NCBI GenBank assembly: GCA_002699025.1
Contig: PABA01000048.1
Location: 1 to 64,000, forward strand
Direction of reading: 5' to 3'
Length of the DNA stretch: 64,000 nt
Source: Sandaracinus sp.
GTDB lineage: Bacteria; Myxococcota_A; Polyangia; Polyangiales; Houyiibacteriaceae
Shown here: positions 53,015 through 61,659 of the stretch, one piece after another
How the letters are laid out: every line of letters starts with the position of its first letter
Numbering within the stretch: position 1 is the stretch's first letter
The notes under the pieces: generated by a model
What the model saw: the letters and a program-made list of their open reading frames with translations, nothing else
The model's database searches: none
What the model was told of the DNA's origin: nothing
Made by a program: the position numbers and the translations under genes

Positions 53015-55543
53015 TCACCCGTCGCGGCCGGGCGAGCGGAGCGTCCCTTCGCGGGCCGCCGTCGACGGCCGAGCGCTCGACGCCGCCCGTCCTGCGGTGG
53101 CGTCGTTCCCTCTGCCGTGGCTTCCGGCCCCACTGCTGCGCTCGCCAGGGCGACCGGGAGGCCCGTTCGGCTCGGGCAGGGGCGAGCCCCCGCCCGGCGA
53201 GGGCGCGAGCGGTGCGAGCGCCTGTGGCACGTCCTCGCGCCAGCTCCGCCAGCGGATGCCGTCGTCGTCCAGGGTGACCACGACGCCTCCCTCCCGGGGC
53301 GTCCCCAGCAGGGGCAGCTCGAGGGAGCGGTAGCGGGCGACGACCTCGTCGTGCGGGTGCCCGTAGCGGCTCTGGCGCCCGCAGCTGAAGACGGCCAGGC
53401 GTGGCGCCACCCGCCGCAGAAAGGCCTCCGAGGACGAAGTCCGCGAGCCGTGGTGCGGCACCTTCAGCACGTCCGCGGCGAGGTCGAGCTCGCTCGCCAC
53501 GAGCGCCTCCTCCGCGAGCGCCTCGACGTCGCCCGTGAAGAGGACGCTCCGCGCGCCGTGGCGGACGCGCACCACCAGCGAGTTGTCGTTCGGCCCGTAG
53601 CCCGGATCGTGCGTCGGGCAGGGCCAGAGCAGCTCGAGCGTCGCGCCGCCCACGCGATGGGGCGCGCCGCAGAGCTCGGCCGGCGTGCGGACCGGGATGC
53701 CGCGCCGACGCGCCGAGCGGAGGAGCCGGGCGGCCGGTCCGTGCGGCGCCTCGTCCTCGGCCTGGCCGCTGTCCCAGATGGCGCCGACCTCGACCCCCGC
53801 GTCGAGGAGCGCGCGGAGCCCCGCGTAGTGGTCGGGGTGCGGGTGCGAGAGGATCACCAGCGCGAGCCGGTCCCGGCGCCGCGCCGCGAGGAGCGGCGCG
53901 AGGCTCCGCTCGCCGGGATCGGGCACGCCGCCGCCCGCATCCACCAGCAGCGCCGACCCATCGGGCAGGTCGACCAGCGCGCCGTCCCCCTGCGCCACGT
54001 CCGCGAAGGTGACCCGGAGCGCCCCGCGGGGTTGCTCCACGTGCCGGAGGTGGATCTCCGCCGCGCCCAGCGCCAGCGCGCCGAGCAGGAGCACCGCCAC
54101 GCGCCGCCGCCCGCGCGCGGCGAGCCCCACGAAGGCCATCGCCGCGAGCACGACCCCCTGGGCGACGCTCGGAGGCGAGAGCGCGTCGCCGCCGAGCTGC
54201 GCGAAGGCCTCCGCCGCGGCCACGAGCGCGTCGAGCACGCCGGTGAAGAGGGGCGCCGAGAGCTCGCCGAGGCCGACGCTCGCGAGGAGCGCATGCGCGA
54301 AGGCCAGCGGCACGAGCGCGAGCGTCGCGAGGGGCACGAGGAGCACGTTCGCCACCACGCCGCCCGGCGGGAGCTGCCCGAAGCACCAGAGCACGAGGGG
54401 CGCGGTCGCGACCGTCGTCCGCGCGCTCACGTCCCAGGCGGCCCGGAGCGCGCCGGCTTCGCGGAGGCCGGGCGCCGTGACGATGGCGGCCGTGGCTGCG
54501 ATCGAGAGGAGGAACGCGGGGCGCACGGCGTCCTCGGGCGACGCGGCGGCGAAGACCAGCACGGCCGCGGCGGCGACGCGGGTCCCCCGCGGGCGTCGCC
54601 GAAGGACGCGGAGGCCGAGCGCGAGGCAGGCCATGGTCGCCGCCCGCCAGACGCTCGGGGCGCCCCCGGCGACGAGGGCGAAGCCGAGCGCCACCGGGAT
54701 GCCGGCGAGGGCCCCGAAGCGCCCGGCGTCGATGGCCCGGCCCCGGGCCCAGGCCGTCGCCAGCCAGACGATGGCGCCGACGAGGAGGGCGACGTGCAGG
54801 CCGGAGACCGCGAGGAGGTGGGCGAGGCCGGCGCCGCGGATGGCGTCCCGCTCCTCCGGACGGACCGCAGCGCCGTCGCCGAGCAGGAGGGCGCGGGCGA
54901 CCCCCGCGGCGCGCGGGGGGAGGGTGGCGTCGAGGCGGTGGCGGAGCCCGGCGCGCGCGTCGTGGAGCCAGGCCGCGAGGTGGGGGGCGTCCTCGACGCG
55001 GGGAGGCGCCGCGAGCCGCGCGCGGGCCGAGAGCGGGCGGCTCCGGAGCCAGGGCGGGTGAGGCGAAGGGTTGCGGAAGACCGTCTCCGGGCGGAGCCGG
55101 GCCAGCAGGCGCACGCGCGAGCCCGGCGGGGCGTCGAGGTCCGGCACGGCGATCCAGGCGCCGACCGGGAGCGGCGCGTCGTCCTCGAGGCGCGCGCCCG
55201 CCTCGACGCGCACGCGCGCCCAGGGGCCGCGGCGCCCATGCCGAACGGACTCCACGCGCGCGTCGAAGCGGGCGAGCCCGCGCGGGACCTCGTGAACGCG
55301 AGGCCGGGGCGCCGCCGCCAGCCCGGCGAGGGCGGCGAGGGTCATCAGGACGAGCCCCCAGCCGCGGGCGGTCACCACCCGGCCGGCGTAGGCGAGCAGG
55401 CCCCCGCCGCCGAGCGCCAGCCAAGCGAGCGCGCGTGCTGGGGCGTCACCGGCGCCGGCGAGGAGACCCAGGGCGAAGGCCGTCGCCACCAGGGTGAGCG
55501 GCGAGGGGACGAGGAGGAGGCGGAAGAGCGAGCGTGCAAACAC
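53015..55543 (-). CDS. comEC: ComEC/Rec2-type DNA uptake channel
   Basis: A protein of about 842 aa from the GTG at 55543 (868 from an ATG at 55621). ComEC transports single-stranded DNA across the inner membrane during natural transformation. An OB-like N-terminal region is followed by the Competence domain of many helices, with the hallmark HLLAVSGLHVALLVG. The C-terminal part is metallo-beta-lactamase-like: LVILSHPHPDHYAGL and VLKVPHHGSRTSSSEAF, with VLFTGDVE. Metal-binding HxHxDH is intact. A glycine/proline-rich tail of about 60 residues extends past the usual end. The organism may be transformable, although no other competence genes are nearby. Confidence 0.92.
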   Translation of the reverse strand: MFARSLFRLLLVPSPLTLVATAFALGLLAGAGDAPARALAWLALGGGGLLAYAGRVVTARGWGLVLMTLAALAGLAAAPRPRVHEVPRGLARFDARVESVRHGRRGPWARVRVEAGARLEDDAPLPVGAWIAVPDLDAPPGSRVRLLARLRPETVFRNPSPHPPWLRSRPLSARARLAAPPRVEDAPHLAAWLHDARAGLRHRLDATLPPRAAGVARALLLGDGAAVRPEERDAIRGAGLAHLLAVSGLHVALLVGAIVWLATAWARGRAIDAGRFGALAGIPVALGFALVAGGAPSVWRAATMACLALGLRVLRRRPRGTRVAAAAVLVFAAASPEDAVRPAFLLSIAATAAIVTAPGLREAGALRAAWDVSARTTVATAPLVLWCFGQLPPGGVVANVLLVPLATLALVPLAFAHALLASVGLGELSAPLFTGVLDALVAAAEAFAQLGGDALSPPSVAQGVVLAAMAFVGLAARGRRRVAVLLLGALALGAAEIHLRHVEQPRGALRVTFADVAQGDGALVDLPDGSALLVDAGGGVPDPGERSLAPLLAARRRDRLALVILSHPHPDHYAGLRALLDAGVEVGAIWDSGQAEDEAPHGPAARLLRSARRRGIPVRTPAELCGAPHRVGGATLELLWPCPTHDPGYGPNDNSLVVRVRHGARSVLFTGDVEALAEEALVASELDLAADVLKVPHHGSRTSSSEAFLRRVAPRLAVFSCGRQSRYGHPHDEVVARYRSLELPLLGTPREGGVVVTLDDDGIRWRSWREDVPQALAPLAPSPGGGSPLPEPNGPPGRPGERSSGAGSHGRGNDATAGRAASSARPSTAAREGTLRSPGRDG

Positions 55544-55711
55544 CCGGATATGCCTTCTCAAGCTTCGTGCCGATCGAGCCCGCGACGAAATTACACGGTT
55601 TTTCGCCGCGGGTGGGCCCATCCGACTGGCGGACCGCCACTTTCCGCCGGCGGCGCCGCCACCCCTCCTCGCCTCCTCCGCCCCGTCCGAGCGCCGCCCG
55701 CGCGCCCAGGC

Positions 55712-55740
55712 TTGCGTCCGCCGGGGCCATCGAGTACAGA
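55712..55740 (+). promoter_or_regulatory. Probable tRNA-Arg promoter
   Basis: TTGCGT (55712-55717) and TACAGA (55735-55740) are separated by exactly 17 bp and end 12 bp before the first base of the tRNA, which is the usual spacing. The -10 box is poor. Confidence 0.4.
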
Positions 55741-55752
55741 ACCCTTCCCCCG

Positions 55753-55829
55753 GGATGCTTAGCTCAGCTGGATAGAGCGTCGGCCTCCGGAGCCGAAGGT
55801 CAGAGGTTCGAATCCTCTAGCATCCGCCA
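55753..55829 (+). tRNA. tRNA-Arg (anticodon CCG)
   Basis: A 77-nt tRNA with encoded CCA. The acceptor stem GGATGCT pairs with AGCATCC, followed by discriminator G and CCA. The anticodon loop CTCCGGA inside the TCGGC/GCCGA stem gives anticodon CCG, reading CGG codons (Arg). The T-arm holds GGTTCGAATCC and the D-arm AGCTCAGCTGGATAGAGC. The 3' end appears to serve as the attachment site of the adjacent integrated element. Confidence 0.97.
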
Positions 55830-57090
55830 CCCGAGAACCGGAACGATCACGGCCACTTTCGCGAGTGGCCGTTTTCGATCCGTCAGCGGGTCCGAGGCCA
55901 ATTGAGGCCAATCCGGCCCGCGCCCGCGCCGCCTTCGCGTCGAGGTGTGAGGGCGCCAGGTGGCCGTAGCGCTCCGTGACGTGGGCGCTCGAGTGCCCGA
56001 CCTGCGCCGCGGCCTCCTCGATCGTGTACCGCTCCCCGAAGCTCCCCATGAGCAGGTGGGAGACGAAAGAGTGCCTGAGGTCGTGCACACGCCCGCCCCG
56101 ATCGCCGAGGCCGGCCCGCTCCAGCGCCCCAGCGGCCCCGGGCTTGGCGGCCCAGCCGAAGTCGTAGTCCGGCCCGTACGCGCGCCCCTGCGGGCCGGGA
56201 AACACCAGCCCGATGTCCTGCCCCGTGTGCTCCCGCCACGACCGCAGCCACCGGGCCGCTTGGGGGAGCAGGGCGGCGACGTGGACCTTGCCGTTCTTCG
56301 TGGGGCCCGAGGCGCCATGCCGGACCGTGATGCGGGGCCGCTCGCCGTCCAGGGCGACGTCGGCCCAGCGCAGGTGCTTCAGCTCCCCGAGCCGGAGCCC
56401 GGTGAACGCCAGGACGGCGAAGGCGTGCCGCTGTTGCGCGCGGAGCGGCTTCGGACCCGTGCGGCCCGCTCGACGTCGCGGTTGGGTCAGCGCCTCGATC
56501 TCCTCGAGCGTGAACACCGTCCAGGCCGGCTCCGTGGCCGCATGGGAGGAGGGCACCTTGATGGCCTTTGCGCGCGCCGGGTTCCTGGCGATCAGCTCGT
56601 CCATGACCGCGGCGTCCAGCGCCTGGCGCGCCAGGCGGAGCGCGTGCTTGATCGTCTGGGCGCTCAGGCACCGGTCCTTCGGGCGATACACCACCCCTTC
56701 CTTCGTCGTGATGGCCGACACCGCCGGCTTGCGCGCGAGCTCCCGCAGCCACGCCTGCACGTGCTTGGGACGCAGGGCGCCGAGGGGCCTTCGAGCGAAG
56801 CGGGCGGTCAGGACGTGGCGACGGAGGACGCTCCACTCGCGATCGACCGCCCGCGCCGCCCTCTCCAGCTCGCGCCGGAGCATCCACTCCTCGGCGAACT
56901 GCCCGAAGGTGACCCCGCCGGGATCGATCGCGGCCTTCTCGGCGATCACCTGGTTCGCGGCCAGCTGGATGCGCTCGGCTTCCTCGCGGGTGTCGAAGAT
57001 GCCGAGCGTGACTCGCGTGCCGGCGCGCGTGATCCGCAGGCGGTACCGCCCGCTCGCGAGCCGGTCGATGGACCCCTTCATGCGCCTCAT
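55759..57090 (-). CDS. Tyrosine-family integrase reading into the tRNA
   Basis: A 443-aa site-specific recombinase. N-terminal AP2-like arm-binding residues (IDRLASGRYRLRITRAG) precede a core-binding helix domain (TFGQFAEEWMLRR) and the catalytic domain. The catalytic residues are Arg in FTGLRLGELKHLRW, His and Arg in HDLRHSF, His in QVGHSSAHVT and Tyr in ERYGHL. The last residues, ARGFEPLTFGSGGRRSIQLS, are the translated complement of the tRNA gene, so the ORF crosses the att site. The start at 57090 overlaps the stop of the HTH gene (ATGA). It integrates the element at tRNA-Arg. Confidence 0.95.
   Translation of the reverse strand: MRRMKGSIDRLASGRYRLRITRAGTRVTLGIFDTREEAERIQLAANQVIAEKAAIDPGGVTFGQFAEEWMLRRELERAARAVDREWSVLRRHVLTARFARRPLGALRPKHVQAWLRELARKPAVSAITTKEGVVYRPKDRCLSAQTIKHALRLARQALDAAVMDELIARNPARAKAIKVPSSHAATEPAWTVFTLEEIEALTQPRRRAGRTGPKPLRAQQRHAFAVLAFTGLRLGELKHLRWADVALDGERPRITVRHGASGPTKNGKVHVAALLPQAARWLRSWREHTGQDIGLVFPGPQGRAYGPDYDFGWAAKPGAAGALERAGLGDRGGRVHDLRHSFVSHLLMGSFGERYTIEEAAAQVGHSSAHVTERYGHLAPSHLDAKAARARAGLASIGLGPADGSKTATRESGRDRSGSRVADARGFEPLTFGSGGRRSIQLS
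55849..55875 (+). terminator. Intrinsic terminator after tRNA-Arg
   Basis: Arms acggccact and agtggccgt form a perfect 9-bp stem with a 6-nt loop (ttcgcg), followed by TTTT on the plus strand, 20 nt after the tRNA CCA end. It also lies inside the 3' coding part of the opposing integrase gene. Confidence 0.75.
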
Positions 57091-57842
57091 CGTGCATGCT
57101 CCGGGATCACGAAGCCAACCCGGTCCAGCGCGCGAAGCGCTCGCTGCCGGTCGAGCTCGGTCACCTCGACGACCTCCTCCGCCGAGGTGCGGTGCGCCCC
57201 CGAACCCGACGGGCTCGGATCGCGCTGCGTGGAGCCTCGCTCCAGCGCGGTGGCGACGCGTTCGAGCGCGGTGAGCACCTCCGCCAGCACACCGCGCTCC
57301 TGCTCGCGCTTCTTCCGCCGACGCGACGGTCGCCGCCCACGGCTCGTGCTGGGCGCTCCCCGACGCGAAGCCGGATCCCCCGCGTGGGTCCGGGCCGCGA
57401 TCCGCCGGGCCTCGACGCCCTCCGAAGCCTCGCCTGTCGCGGTCTCGTGCTTCCGGGTCTTGCTTCGCTCCGTGGTTCCGCTCGGGCCCGCGGCGGCTTC
57501 CGCCTGCGCCCCGAGCTGCGCCTCGACCTCGGGCCAGAGGTAGCGCGGGGTCGCGCCGACGAGATAGCTCGGCTGCACGTGCCGCCGGACCGTCCGCGCG
57601 CTGACCCGGAGGAGCATGGCGACCTCGCCGCAGGAGAGCGCGATACCCGCGTCGCGATGTCGGACCGCGCGCCGGAGCGGCTCCGGGAGCGTGTAGCGCC
57701 GCCGCGGGCGGCTGACGACTCGGTAGCGCCGGTCTCGTCGGTGCCGACGCCGCCGGCGCCTCTTCGACCTCGCGCGCGGCTCGGATCCGGACGGTTCGGG
57801 CCCCCGGACCGCGGCTTCAGCAGTCTCTTCGTACGGATGCAT
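57087..57842 (-). CDS. Arginine-rich HTH DNA-binding protein, excisionase-like
   Basis: A 251-aa basic protein. A helix-turn-helix segment (about 60-110) contains LSCGEVAMLLRVSARTVRRH followed by ATPRYLWPEVEAQL, the layout of excisionase/MerR-type HTH_17 domains. The N-terminus is arginine-rich (SKRRRRRRHRRDRRYR) and the C-terminus has a helix (VLAEVLTALERVATALERG). It overlaps the integrase start by ATGA and shares an intergenic region with the divergent XRE repressor. A role in excision control or as recombination directionality factor is inferred. Confidence 0.8.
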   Translation of the reverse strand: MHPYEETAEAAVRGPEPSGSEPRARSKRRRRRRHRRDRRYRVVSRPRRRYTLPEPLRRAVRHRDAGIALSCGEVAMLLRVSARTVRRHVQPSYLVGATPRYLWPEVEAQLGAQAEAAAGPSGTTERSKTRKHETATGEASEGVEARRIAARTHAGDPASRRGAPSTSRGRRPSRRRKKREQERGVLAEVLTALERVATALERGSTQRDPSPSGSGAHRTSAEEVVEVTELDRQRALRALDRVGFVIPEHAR

Positions 57843-57873
57843 ATCAGACTTTAAATATCCGTTTCATGATATG
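57840..57873. promoter_or_regulatory. Palindromic operator between divergent regulator genes
   Basis: CATATCA (57840-57846) and TGATATG (57867-57873) are perfect inverted repeats separated by 20 bp of AT-rich DNA (gactttaaatatccgtttca). The left arm overlaps the ATG of the HTH gene (minus strand) and the right arm lies just before the XRE gene start. This layout suits autoregulation of both genes. The short AT-rich stretch stands out from GC-rich surroundings. Confidence 0.6.
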
Positions 57874-57883
57874 GTGGCAAGGC

Positions 57884-58285
57884 ATGGCCCGACGAAAGAC
57901 CCCCGAGCTCGACGCCTACGTCGGCGCGCGCATACGCCGCCTCCGCAAGGAGCGCGGCTTGACCATGATGCAGCTCGTCGAAGCGTCGGGCGGCGGCGTC
58001 AGCCAGCCGGCCATCTCCGCGCTCGAGAACGGCCGCGCCTCCCCCACCGTCGCGACGCTCAGCGCCATCGCCGAGGCCCTCGGGCTCTCCGTGGCCGACC
58101 TCGTCGCGAACCCGGACCAGGACACGCGCCAGTGGATCTTCGATCACATCCGCGGCTGGTCCGCCGGCGAGCTCCGCGCCCTCGCCCAGGTCGTCCGGGA
58201 GGGCCCCCCCGAGCCCCGCTCCACCCGTCGCACCTCGCGCGTCCGCCGCAAGCGTCGCCCTCCCCAGAAGAGCGAGACGGGCTGA
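57884..58285 (+). CDS. XRE-family helix-turn-helix regulator
   Basis: A 133-aa regulator with an N-terminal XRE HTH domain (ARIRRLRKERGLTMMQLVEA, then SQPAISALENGRASPTVATL and IAEALGLSVADLV). A short C-terminal region ends in a basic tail (RVRRKRRPPQKSETG). The start at 57884 is chosen over an ATG at 57866 because AAGG precedes it and because the HTH begins close to it. It is divergent from the excisionase-like gene, with a shared palindromic operator. A repressor of the island's integration functions is likely. Confidence 0.88.
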   Translation: MARRKTPELDAYVGARIRRLRKERGLTMMQLVEASGGGVSQPAISALENGRASPTVATLSAIAEALGLSVADLVANPDQDTRQWIFDHIRGWSAGELRALAQVVREGPPEPRSTRRTSRVRRKRRPPQKSETG

Positions 58286-58334
58286 GCGAAGGCCCGCGTT
58301 GCGCGCCGTTCGTCATTGTGCGAAAAGATAACGA

Positions 58335-58664
58335 ATGGCGCGCAGCACACCTGAGCCCACGGCGGCCCTCGTCGGGGCCGAGATCCGCCGGATCCGCACC
58401 GGTCGCGGCCTGACCCTGCAGCAGCTCTCGGACGCCGCCGGGCTCGGTGGACGCGGCAACGCCAGCAACCTCGAGCAGGGGAAGATCGCCCCGACCGTGG
58501 CGACCTTGGCGCGCGTCGCGGCCGCCCTGGAGGTCTCCATGGCGAGGCTGATGCCCCCGGACCCCGCCGAGCGCGCCCGACTCCACGCGCTCGTCGATCG
58601 GGTGCTCGACGAGGACGTGGCTCTCGTGGCGACCTGGCTCGAGCGGTTCGTCGCCGCCGGTTGA
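58335..58664 (+). CDS. Second XRE-family helix-turn-helix regulator
   Basis: A 109-aa regulator with HTH residues AEIRRIRTGRGLTLQQLSDA and NASNLEQGKIAPTVATLARV, then ALEVSMARLM. It lies 49 bp after the first XRE gene and is about the same size without the basic tail, so a duplicated or paired regulator is possible. The upstream gap (58286-58334) has a weak inverted repeat TTCGT...ACGAA around 58310-58334 that could be its operator, and is AT-richer than the neighbourhood (gcgaaaagataacgaatgg). Confidence 0.87.
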   Translation: MARSTPEPTAALVGAEIRRIRTGRGLTLQQLSDAAGLGGRGNASNLEQGKIAPTVATLARVAAALEVSMARLMPPDPAERARLHALVDRVLDEDVALVATWLERFVAAG

Positions 58665-59590
58665 GCGCTCGGACCATCCGGTGATCACTCGGTGATCCAC
58701 TGACGCCTTTTTATGGGTCGCCTCCGTGCCCAGCCGGAGCCCCCGTGGCGTCCGTGTGGAGCCCTCGTGGCGCCCCCGCCGCGCCCGCGCGTGAAGCCCC
58801 CCGTGCCTCCCCGTGGCAGCGTGAACGGCCCGAGTCGCGCCCACGGCCGCGGCGAGCGGGCTCCGACCGCCAGCCCTCATGAGCCTCGGCAGCCACGGTG
58901 AGGGGGACTCCTCGGCGGACTCGGGCGGCCCCTCGAGCAGGACGCCCTCCTCGTCGCAGGCCGGGGGCGGGTCGGACTCATCGCGCTCCGCCCCCGCTCT
59001 GGCGCGACCATCCGGCCGCGAGCGGAGTGGGATCGACCGGCTGCGCCGCCGGCGGAGGCTGGCCAGCGCGCCGCGGCCGAACGCGGGAAGCATCCCGACG
59101 CGGTCCCGTGGCGCGCTCCGGCGCCGCTGCGACCATCCGCCACCAAAGCGGGTCTCGCAGCGCAACCCGAGCCCTCCGCGACTGCTACCTGCCGTCGCCT
59201 TCACGACGCCGGAGAGGCCGTCCCGTCCCGGTGAGGAGCTCCCGGCGCCCCTCGACACACCCGGATCTCCTTGGAGGGCGCTCCGGCTGCCTTCTCGCTT
59301 CACGGGGCTTCTGGTCCTCGGCGTCAGGACACCACGACTGCTGCCCGGCCCGCGTGCCAGCTGGAGGCCCCCCGGGCTCACCACACCGGAGCCGCCGAGA
59401 CGCTGGCCAGCCGAAACGGGGACGGCGTACGACGACCCGCCCGTCGCGGAGATCCCGTGCGGCTGGCCAACACAGACGGTGTCGTATACTATACCGAGTG
59501 GGCTGTCGCTCCACCGGCGCATCCCGACGCGCACGACGGCCATGCCCGCCGCTCCACGACTTCTCAGGCCCGTTCGACTCCGAGGTGCCC
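58665..59590. other. 926-bp GC-rich stretch without a convincing gene
   Basis: Open frames exist in several phases because of GC bias, but their products are arginine/proline/serine-rich with no domain, no good ribosome site and no family resemblance. A direct repeat (ggtgatcactcggtgatcc) lies near 58680-58697. The palindrome near 59484 is listed separately. A real gene here cannot be ruled out. Confidence 0.5.
59484..59494 (+). promoter_or_regulatory. Palindrome GTATACTATAC, possible promoter/operator of the downstream gene
   Basis: A perfect 11-bp odd palindrome (GTATA-C-TATAC), containing a good -10-like TATACT, lies 96 bp before the next ATG. No clear -35 box is seen. In this context it stands out by its AT content. 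Confidence 0.4.
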
Positions 59591-59983
59591 ATGACCGCTC
59601 AGATCATCCCCTTTCCGGGCCCCCGCCGCGCGGCCCCCCGCAGCGACGAGCTCGACGTGATCGCCCGCGCGTGCCCAGACGCGCGCGACCTGCAGGACCA
59701 GGTCGGCACCCTCTTCGTCGACCGGCGCCCCGACGGCACCGTCCACGAGGTCACGTTCCAGCCGGCCTACGAGCGCCTGAAGAACGCAGTCATCGCCGTC
59801 ACCGCCTACGCCCACCGCGAAGAGAACGTCGAGGTCGTCGACGCAGACGACGGCCGGCGCTGGTCCTTCGAGGTCTACACGCTCGATCTCTACGAGGAGA
59901 CTGGCGACGAGGACGACTGGGACGAAGACGACCGGGACGAGGACGACTGGGACGAGGACGACGGGGAGGAACCAGAGGCCTGA
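59591..59983 (+). CDS. Small protein with acidic repeat tail, unknown function
   Basis: A 130-aa protein. The N-terminus MTAQIIPFPGPRRAAP is a short motif common at the start of many small bacterial regulatory or accessory proteins. A mixed middle region (ELDVIARACPDARDLQDQV and VHEVTFQPAYERLKNAVI) follows, and the C-terminus is a run of Asp/Glu/Trp repeats (DEDDWDEDD twice with variations). GAGGT precedes the ATG at 59591 by 4 bp. The acidic tail could mimic nucleic acid or bind a basic partner. No family recognised. Confidence 0.78.
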   Translation: MTAQIIPFPGPRRAAPRSDELDVIARACPDARDLQDQVGTLFVDRRPDGTVHEVTFQPAYERLKNAVIAVTAYAHREENVEVVDADDGRRWSFEVYTLDLYEETGDEDDWDEDDRDEDDWDEDDGEEPEA

Positions 59984-60098
59984 CGGCGACCCCACGCCGT
60001 CCTCAACGACCTCGAGCGCCGCCTCGCGCTCCTCCTGCTGCGAACGGGCCGCGCCCACCCGCGACCGCGTAGCCGGCAACCCCGGAGCCGACCGGCAC

Positions 60099-60584
60099 CT
60101 ACCTCGCCTCGAGCTCCTCCAAGAGGCCTCTGAGCCGCAGTTCGTCCTCGAGGAGCGAGCGGTCCGCGGTGACTCGCACGAGCGCGATCGCCAGCCGTCC
60201 GAAGACCCACTCGTTCGATCCCACCAGACCGTGGGCCGCGCAGTCGTAGAGGATGGTGGTTTCCAGGCCGGTCCGCTCCGCCTCTGCCGCACCCGCTCGC
60301 TGGACGGGCGCCACGAGCTCGGCGGGAAGCCCCACGCGGACCTCGTCGATCCGCTCGACGAGGCTGCCGTGCCAACGCCGGCCCGACGCGGGGGCAACGA
60401 CCTCACAGCCAGGACCGGAGTGATGGAGGCCTGCCGATGCTCCCAAGAGCCCGTACGCACACATTCCACCTCTCGGGATCGAAACCTCGAGCGCGATCCC
60501 GTTGTACGGTTTCACGGGATCCACGGGGCACTCACGAGACCATACGCGCGCTTTGCCGAATCCAGACAGGCTCACCTCGAGCAT
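60099..60584 (-). CDS. Hypothetical protein, island gene
   Basis: A 161-aa protein. Beta-rich N-terminal part (MLEVSLSGFGKARVWSRE, then YNGIALEVSIPRGG) and mixed C-terminal part ending LRGLLEELEAR. It contains four cysteines and no signal peptide. The ATG at 60584 has GGGGA upstream; longer in-frame starts pass through low-complexity sequence and were rejected. I do not recognise it. It might be an immunity- or antitoxin-type protein given its size and setting, but nothing specific supports this. Confidence 0.6.
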   Translation of the reverse strand: MLEVSLSGFGKARVWSRECPVDPVKPYNGIALEVSIPRGGMCAYGLLGASAGLHHSGPGCEVVAPASGRRWHGSLVERIDEVRVGLPAELVAPVQRAGAAEAERTGLETTILYDCAAHGLVGSNEWVFGRLAIALVRVTADRSLLEDELRLRGLLEELEAR

Positions 60585-60909
60585 TGCGTTCCCCAGCGTG
60601 TCATCCAGCCCTCCGCTCCCGCGAGACCCTTGACTTCGCGCCAAGCGGGGCGGTGTCGGCACTTTCCCCGGCAAGGCGAGAGGGGATCCCGGTCTGGGGA
60701 TGTTTGGGGGCGTCGTGAGGGGGCCGGTGTTGGGGCGAGCTCCTGTCCAAGGACGGTCCCGCGCTTCTGAAGGGCGTGTTCGAGCGCGGTAGCGGCTGTT
60801 TTGGGCTCTCGAGGCTTCGATCGGGCGCCGCTCGGCCGGAGACGGACGGAGGTGTGCGCAGCCCGTCATGCTCGTGTCCGCCCAAAATGTGGGACTCGCC
60901 CTCACGAGG
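60585..60909. other. 325-bp gap with no gene seen
   Basis: Between two minus-strand island genes. No coding character and no notable repeat; presumably the promoter region of the 60584 gene. Confidence 0.4.
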
Positions 60910-61437
60910 CTATCCGGCGCAAGCTTGGGAATTGAAGAGATGGGTTTGCGTCTTGGTCAGTCCGGTGAACCAGACGCCTGACAGTATGCTGTCAGTGATC
61001 AGGAAGCAGGCGTTCCCAACCCTGGCGCCTCTGCAGCCGACGAGTTGTCGCCAGAATACGACAATCTCACCAGGGCGACTAGCCACGGAGAAGTCATGAG
61101 GCAGATCCACGACCTCACCTCCGTCTAGAGACTCTGGTATGACGGGCAGCCCCTCCTCCACATCAGCCAAGTCGGGGCGTGGCCAAGGCGACAAAGAGCT
61201 GATCGACATTACTGTCAACCCACGAACAGTATGCGTTCGGGGCTCCACTGCTAGTTCCGCCAAGGTCGTCCTGTAGTTCCCGAGTCGGAAGTAGCTGACG
61301 CCGAGCGGATCGCGATAGGTTCGGAATCGAAGGGGGATGTACTCATCCACGTATACGTACACATCTGCGACAACGTCCACACCGACCACATCCAGAGGCG
61401 TCAGCTGACTGACGCGAAGGGTATCCACGATGTGCAT
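60910..61437 (-). CDS. Hypothetical protein, lower-GC island gene
   Basis: A 175-aa protein from the ATG at 61437 (203 aa from a GTG at 61521). It reads VVGVDVVADVYVYVDEYIPL, then LAELAVEPRTHTVRGLTVMS and a C-terminus ending FNSQACAG. The alternation of strands and a central strand-turn-strand is reminiscent of small immunity proteins of polymorphic toxin systems, but no motif is diagnostic. Base composition is clearly less GC-rich than the host genes, a sign of transfer. AGGA lies upstream of the chosen start. Confidence 0.65.
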   Translation of the reverse strand: MHIVDTLRVSQLTPLDVVGVDVVADVYVYVDEYIPLRFRTYRDPLGVSYFRLGNYRTTLAELAVEPRTHTVRGLTVMSISSLSPWPRPDLADVEEGLPVIPESLDGGEVVDLPHDFSVASRPGEIVVFWRQLVGCRGARVGNACFLITDSILSGVWFTGLTKTQTHLFNSQACAG

Positions 61438-61659
61438 ATTGACGGATCCTATCGCATGAGGCCGCGAATCAATGCTGTCAGTTGGCCGTCGAAGCATGGC
61501 GCAGCGAACTTCAACTCCCACCCGCCAACGTTGATGCGCTGACCGTATGGTACCCCATGCGCGATCGCGGACTGAGCCGTATCCTGCAAGGAGGGGGGGA
61601 GATCACGGCCTGAGCGCGCCCCCTATTGATCCTTCGCGCCCGGTGTTGACCGAGGTGAG

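Noticed and set aside
58059-59543. A 494-residue minus-strand frame across the XRE genes and gap
   Set aside because: It runs antisense to both XRE genes, is low-complexity and has no recognisable motif or ribosome site.
60585-60905. N-terminal extension of the 60584 gene
   Set aside because: Residues upstream are low-complexity Pro/Arg/Ser without a good start; the ATG at 60584 has an upstream GGGGA.
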